Source: Bacillota bacterium (GTDB taxonomy: Bacteria; Bacillota_E; Sulfobacillia; Sulfobacillales; Sulfobacillaceae). Taken from it: DNA of 9,051 nt. Under the pieces are notes generated by a model. It saw only the letters and a program-made list of their open reading frames with translations, did no database searches and had not been told where the DNA came from. The stretch's first letter is position 1, and every line of letters starts with the position of its first letter. The position numbers and the translations under genes are program-made. The stretch spans positions 1-9,051 of the forward strand of contig JAKAAL010000124.1 of assembly GCA_021802375.1 (NCBI GenBank), read 5' to 3'. Shown here in pieces: positions 6,098 to 9,051 of this stretch.

Positions 6098-7012
6098 CTA
6101 GTTCAACCGGTGAAACGGCCAGCGATGCCGATTGCTGAAAAACAGCATCCGCAACAGAGCGCCGAACGCCAAGAGCTCTAGAATTAGGCCAATCAGGCCC
6201 CCGATCCAAGGGATGATTTCCACCACTGTCAACACCACCGCTCCAATGAGAATTTCGCGATAGGGATATCGTGGCTGGGTCGTCCAGGCGGTCTGGCTGA
6301 CTCGGTATCCCAACCACCAAACTAAGGCCGCATTGGCCAGGACCCAGGCGACAACGCCTCCCACCCCCAATAGGAACGCCACGGGGATCCCAATAATAAT
6401 AATGGTAAGCCCTAAGAGTGCCACCACAAGTCCTATCAGCCCGAGGCAGCCAACGCCTGCCGCGGCTATTCCATCGTGATCCATTTCCTCGGTTACCCTA
6501 TTTAAAAATCCCGGCATTATCGTGACCAAAAGACCGGTCACCACCAAATTAATGACTAATTTGAGGAGGCTGCCCCCCCAACCGCCCCACACCGCCGTCG
6601 TATGAAACCCCAGGGAACCCACGAACGGAATTTGATTGAGGAGAGTGTAAGGGATTCCCAAAGACGCCACCCGCTGTCCATTCGTGGTTCCCACACCCAC
6701 CGTTCGTTGCCCTTCAATACGCCCCTTGGGTCCGGTGATAATACTCCCGGTGCCGACATTAACGTTCCCCGTCACCACCCCGGTGACGTCGACGGTACCG
6801 ACGTCAACGGTCACGTTGCCATCCACCCGACCATACACATCCACCGTCCCGGCATTCAACGTGACATTGCCGTGTAGAGTTTGTCCGGCATTGACCACGT
6901 AAGTGCCTAACTGTTGATGGACGCTTTGAGCCCAGACGCCCCCGCTCATGCCGAGCACCAACACCACGCTCAAACTGACAACCCACAAGAAATGGCCTAT
7001 GTGTTTTCTCAC
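6098..7012 (-). CDS. Exported membrane protein with bactofilin-like repeats
   Basis: The 304-residue protein begins with a signal peptide (RKH, then a hydrophobic stretch, with likely cleavage after VWA at residue 28). Residues about 35-105 form three to four short repeats of roughly 17 residues built on GNVT...GTVDV.G (HGNVTLNAGTVDVYG, DGNVTVDVGTVDVTG, TGNVNVGTGSIITG), the pattern of bactofilin/polymer-forming beta-helix proteins. From about residue 145 onward there are several hydrophobic segments that look like four or five membrane helices (for example LVINLVVTGLLVTIM and the long LGLIGLVVALLGLTIIIIG run), ending in a basic tail. Start: GTG 7012, with GAGGCGG (7024-7018) 5 bases upstream; no in-frame ATG lies upstream. 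It is the last gene of the sigma-factor operon and a likely output or sensor of it. No enzyme motif is visible. Confidence 0.78.
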   Translation of the reverse strand: MRKHIGHFLWVVSLSVVLVLGMSGGVWAQSVHQQLGTYVVNAGQTLHGNVTLNAGTVDVYGRVDGNVTVDVGTVDVTGVVTGNVNVGTGSIITGPKGRIEGQRTVGVGTTNGQRVASLGIPYTLLNQIPFVGSLGFHTTAVWGGWGGSLLKLVINLVVTGLLVTIMPGFLNRVTEEMDHDGIAAAGVGCLGLIGLVVALLGLTIIIIGIPVAFLLGVGGVVAWVLANAALVWWLGYRVSQTAWTTQPRYPYREILIGAVVLTVVEIIPWIGGLIGLILELLAFGALLRMLFFSNRHRWPFHRLN

Positions 7013-7072
7013 GACATCCGCCTCATTCCCTAAAGTGCTAAATTGCGATCTGAAGGATAAAATCCCAGCCCT

Positions 7073-7393
7073 TCAACGCCGAAGCCTGGTTCTCGTCGTA
7101 CTCCGAAGCCCGACTCCAATTCCCAACAGCACCACCGTCAGAAGGAGCCAAACCCCGGGGTGTGATAGCATGAGCAGCAACAGGCTCGGCCACAGTGCCG
7201 CGACAAGCCAGGTCCAGACCGCGGCCATCATCCGAACCTCTGCCAGCATCCCGGCAACACCCGCTAAGTAAAACCCAGCCCCGAGAACGAACCACAGCCC
7301 CAGGTGCCGAGCCCGATGCGGAAGGGGCCGGCGTCCGACCTCCTGCATAATTGCCGCTAACACCTGATCTACCCGTTTCTGGTCTACGTTCAT
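7073..7393 (-). CDS. Small three-helix membrane protein, candidate anti-sigma factor
   Basis: The 106-residue product has a cytoplasmic-looking N-terminus of about 30 residues (MNVDQKRVDQVLAAIMQEVG), then three hydrophobic segments at about 31-50, 54-76 and 80-97, and an arginine-rich tail (RSTTRTRLRR). Its ATG overlaps the sigma factor stop as TAATG (7395-7391), so it is translationally coupled to it, the usual place for an anti-sigma factor. It has no cysteine and so lacks the HxxxCxxC zinc motif of ZAS-type anti-sigma factors. I do not recognise a named family. A role in holding the sigma factor at the membrane is inference from position and topology. Confidence 0.75.
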   Translation of the reverse strand: MNVDQKRVDQVLAAIMQEVGRRPLPHRARHLGLWFVLGAGFYLAGVAGMLAEVRMMAAVWTWLVAALWPSLLLLMLSHPGVWLLLTVVLLGIGVGLRSTTRTRLRR

Positions 7394-7926
7394 TAGCCGT
7401 CCCCTCCGATGCGCAACACATTTTTGAGCCGAGCCCGGATCCGCCAGATCCGGGTCTTGACGGCGCCAGGTGATGCGCCGATTTCGTCAGCGACTTCATG
7501 AATCGATCGGCCCTTTTCCAAAAGTTCCGTAAAGAGACGCTGCTCTTCTCGGTCCAAACATCGATACACGAGCTCTTTAAGCAGGACCAAATCTTCGCTA
7601 TTTTCGCTAAGCACGGTGGTCCCCCCATGCAGTTCAGACCAAGACACCGTGTTGATGGCGCGACCTTTATAAATCCCCTTGCACTCACGGAGTACAATCT
7701 TGGTGGCCCACGTCGAAAACTTAGCCTCCTGGCGAAACGATCCCAACCCCTCATAGCAGCGAATCATGGCGCTTTGGACCGCATCGTCGGCATCGAACGA
7801 ATTCCCGAGCCACGCCGAGGCCAGAGCCAACCATTGGGGAAGGTGAGGCCTAATCAATTGCGCGAAATCGTCGTGGTTTCCGGCCAAAACGGATTCAATG
7901 AGGCGTGCTTCCTCTTCATCCCACAT
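7393..7926 (-). CDS. ECF-type RNA polymerase sigma factor
   Basis: The 177-residue protein has the two-domain layout of an ECF sigma-70 factor. Region 2 lies at about residues 20-85 and includes the DADDAVQSAMIRCYEGLGSFRQEAKFSTW-like segment, where DAxDxVQ and FxxWxxxI are the diagnostic positions. Region 4 lies at about residues 115-170 and includes the helix-turn-helix SIHEVADEIGASPGAVKTRI. It should direct RNA polymerase to a small set of promoters, probably including its own. ATG 7926 has GGAGGAT (7944-7938) upstream at 11 bases, slightly long but with no better start. The TAATG overlap ties it to the small membrane protein. The exported repeat protein downstream suggests a cell-surface function for the regulon. 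Confidence 0.93.
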   Translation of the reverse strand: MWDEEEARLIESVLAGNHDDFAQLIRPHLPQWLALASAWLGNSFDADDAVQSAMIRCYEGLGSFRQEAKFSTWATKIVLRECKGIYKGRAINTVSWSELHGGTTVLSENSEDLVLLKELVYRCLDREEQRLFTELLEKGRSIHEVADEIGASPGAVKTRIWRIRARLKNVLRIGGDG

Positions 7927-8117
7927 GGCGGTTTCTCATCCTCCATCTCTTAGAGGCCAAAATAATCCCAAAGGTCACAGTTCCACCGGAATAATTTCGG
8001 CCAGGGCCCCCCGATAACAGTGGGTCCGGTTCAACCACTGGTGGCGTGGTTTATGGTGGGCGGTACGGTCTACAGTCTGTGAACTGTAAAAGCAAAAAAT
8101 TCCTCGTCATCGTTCTC

Positions 8118-8147
8118 TTGACTCGTATTGCTAACTATTCCTACAAT
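8118..8147 (+). promoter_or_regulatory. Sigma-A-type promoter for the crotonase gene
   Basis: TTGACT (8118-8123) and TACAAT (8142-8147) each match the consensus at five of six positions and are 18 bases apart. Transcription should start near 8154, giving a leader of about 35 bases before the ATG at 8189. This is the clearest promoter in the window. Confidence 0.65.
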
Positions 8148-8168
8148 ACATTGTTGGTTGTTGACAAT
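8143..8168 (+). promoter_or_regulatory. Candidate operator overlapping the crotonase promoter
   Basis: ACAAT-AC-ATTGT (8143-8154) overlaps the -10 element and the expected start site. A second dyad, TTGT-TG-ACAA (8158-8167), follows. Two symmetric elements over the transcription start fit a repressor of the TetR, GntR or MarR kind, but no such regulator gene is in the window. Confidence 0.35.
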
Positions 8169-8188
8169 CCATTTCTCGGGAGGACCCT

Positions 8189-8947
8189 ATGGGTAAAGAC
8201 TGTGTTAACCATGACGGCACACTAGCCTTTCATAATGACGGACCCATCGGAACCCTGACCATTAATCGACCCCGGCAGCGCAACGCGTTAAATCAAGGAA
8301 TGTGGGTGACTATTCGGGAATGGATCGAGCATTTACCCCAAGAGGTAGAACTACTGATCTTACAAGGCAGCCAACACGTATTTACGGCGGGAAGCGACAT
8401 TAAAGAATTCGTCGATCTCCCCTTAGAACAAGCGAACAACGTCTTCGTCACGATGGAGTCCACCATTAGTGCCTTAGAACAGTTGGCCATCCCGAGCATT
8501 GCATCTATCGACGGACCGGTATTCGGCGCCGGGCTGGTTCTAGCACTGGCGTGCGATCTGCGGATTGGTAGCGACTTGGGTCAATTTGGTGTGCCGGTCG
8601 GTCGACTAGGGATTACCCTACAACCTCCGTTTTTGCGGCGTCTAACCCACGTCTTAGGGTTCAGCCGGACCAAAGATCTCATTTATACCGGACGCACCTA
8701 CACCGCTGAAGAGGCATTAATGACCGGCATCCTTAATTACCTGGTCCCCAGCAGCCGGCTACCGCAAGAAACCCAACGACTCGCCCAAAGAGTTCTCCAA
8801 CAATCACCGGCATCCTTGTCTGCCGTAAAAGAGAATATTCGCCTCTACTTAACCGGGGACTTGGGGATAGAGCCCGTGGGCGCCTGGATTGGCCCAGACT
8901 TCTCAGAACGCACCCGATCCTTTACCAAACGGCATCCACCCTTCTAG
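8189..8947 (+). CDS. Crotonase-family protein without the canonical catalytic glutamates
   Basis: The 252-residue protein has the crotonase fold: RPRQRNALN near residues 27-35, the first oxyanion-hole segment FTAGSDIKEF (65-74), the second at DGPVFGAG (108-115), and the closing domain near TYTAEEALMTGILNYLVP. Acyl-CoA substrates are expected. The two glutamates used by enoyl-CoA hydratase (144 and 164 in the rat enzyme) align without gaps to Val117 and Val137, so simple hydration is doubtful. Isomerase, hydrolase, decarboxylase or another crotonase reaction, or a hydratase-like protein with other residues, is possible. GGGAGGA (8179-8185) precedes the ATG closely. The next gene is a family III CoA-transferase 42 bases on, so the pair probably acts on an activated organic acid. 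Confidence 0.88.
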   Translation: MGKDCVNHDGTLAFHNDGPIGTLTINRPRQRNALNQGMWVTIREWIEHLPQEVELLILQGSQHVFTAGSDIKEFVDLPLEQANNVFVTMESTISALEQLAIPSIASIDGPVFGAGLVLALACDLRIGSDLGQFGVPVGRLGITLQPPFLRRLTHVLGFSRTKDLIYTGRTYTAEEALMTGILNYLVPSSRLPQETQRLAQRVLQQSPASLSAVKENIRLYLTGDLGIEPVGAWIGPDFSERTRSFTKRHPPF

Positions 8948-8989
8948 TTTTACGCTGCACTTCCTAACACTCACCAAGGAGGGATCTGG

Positions 8990-9051
8990 ATGAAATCCTT
9001 TGAAAATCTCCGCATTATCGATTTGACCCGTATCTTGAGTGGCCCCTTTTC
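8990..9051 (+). CDS. Family III CoA-transferase (CaiB/BaiF), N-terminal fragment
   Basis: The first 20 codons of a gene run off the window. They read MKSFENLRIIDLTRILSGPF, which is the standard opening of CaiB/BaiF CoA-transferases (LRxxDLTRxLxGPF). AAGGAGGG (8976-8983) is placed 6 bases before the ATG. These enzymes move CoA between carboxylic acids through an aspartyl-CoA intermediate. With the crotonase upstream, it suggests a carnitine-, bile-acid- or aromatic-acid-like CoA pathway, but the substrate cannot be told from the fragment. Confidence 0.85.
   Translation, partial: MKSFENLRIIDLTRILSGPF

Larger units (their letters stand above)
7927..8188. promoter_or_regulatory. Divergent control region between the sigma-factor operon and the crotonase gene
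   Basis: This 262-base region carries several dyads: AACCAC/GTGGTT (8033-8038 and 8046-8051), TACAGT-N6-ACTGTA (8071-8088) and the ACAAT/ATTGT cluster at 8143-8168. Toward the sigma factor, the minus strand carries GGAACT (7984-7979), which resembles an ECF -35 element, but no matching -10 was found at the right distance. Toward the crotonase, a good sigma-A-type promoter is present. Confidence 0.45.

Noticed and set aside
6602..6877. Plus-strand open frames antisense to the bactofilin-like repeats
   Set aside because: Their repetitive Pro/Thr/Val composition reflects the reverse complement of the GTVDV repeats, not a separate gene.
7038..7754. Minus-strand open frame of 238 codons overlapping the sigma factor and small membrane protein genes
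   Set aside because: It is in another frame than the well-supported ECF sigma factor, has a skewed Arg/Gly/Ser composition and no recognisable domain; it is a shadow of high-GC codon use.
7498..7953. Plus-strand open frame of 151 codons antisense to the sigma factor
   Set aside because: It is the mirror of the sigma-factor gene, without domain match or ribosome binding site.

Overview
The window reads as chromosomal DNA of a moderately GC-rich Gram-positive bacterium of the Firmicutes type. Strong AGGAGG-like ribosome binding sites precede most genes, genes are tightly packed with ATGA, GTGA and TAATG overlaps, and the products (a Bacillus-like KorA/KorB pair, a UPF0637/YktB protein, a thiamine-binding MTH1187-family protein) fit that group. 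A Sulfobacillus-like acidophile is a reasonable guess, but this is inference from memory of protein families, not a database match. No rRNA, tRNA, CRISPR array, insertion sequence or phage gene was seen.

Left part (1-2262): a truncated minus-strand gene start (1-69) diverges from panD, which encodes aspartate 1-decarboxylase. Next comes a small thiamine-binding protein closed by a long hairpin. A two-gene unit follows, in which a UPF0637 protein overlaps by ATGA with a fluoroacetyl-CoA-thioesterase-like hot-dog protein.

Middle (2272-6067): a LysR regulator on the minus strand diverges from a plus-strand operon for a two-subunit-type 2-oxoacid:ferredoxin oxidoreductase, probably 2-oxoglutarate (kor). 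The large subunit, normally one gamma-alpha fused chain, is here in two reading frames. The frames meet at an in-phase A AAA AAG heptamer, and a -1 slip there restores the family's linker sequence. The beta subunit follows directly and the operon ends in a strong terminator. This junction is the most interesting object in the window: programmed -1 frameshift, recent split gene, or homopolymer error.

Right part (6098-9051): a minus-strand three-gene operon encodes an ECF sigma factor, a small cysteine-free three-helix membrane protein in the usual anti-sigma position, and an exported membrane protein with bactofilin-like repeats. It looks like an envelope-stress or surface-structure module. 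Divergent from it, behind a good sigma-A-type promoter overlapped by ACAAT/ATTGT dyads, lies a crotonase-family enzyme lacking both canonical catalytic glutamates. The start of a family III (CaiB/BaiF) CoA-transferase gene follows and runs off the window, suggesting an acyl-CoA degradation operon.
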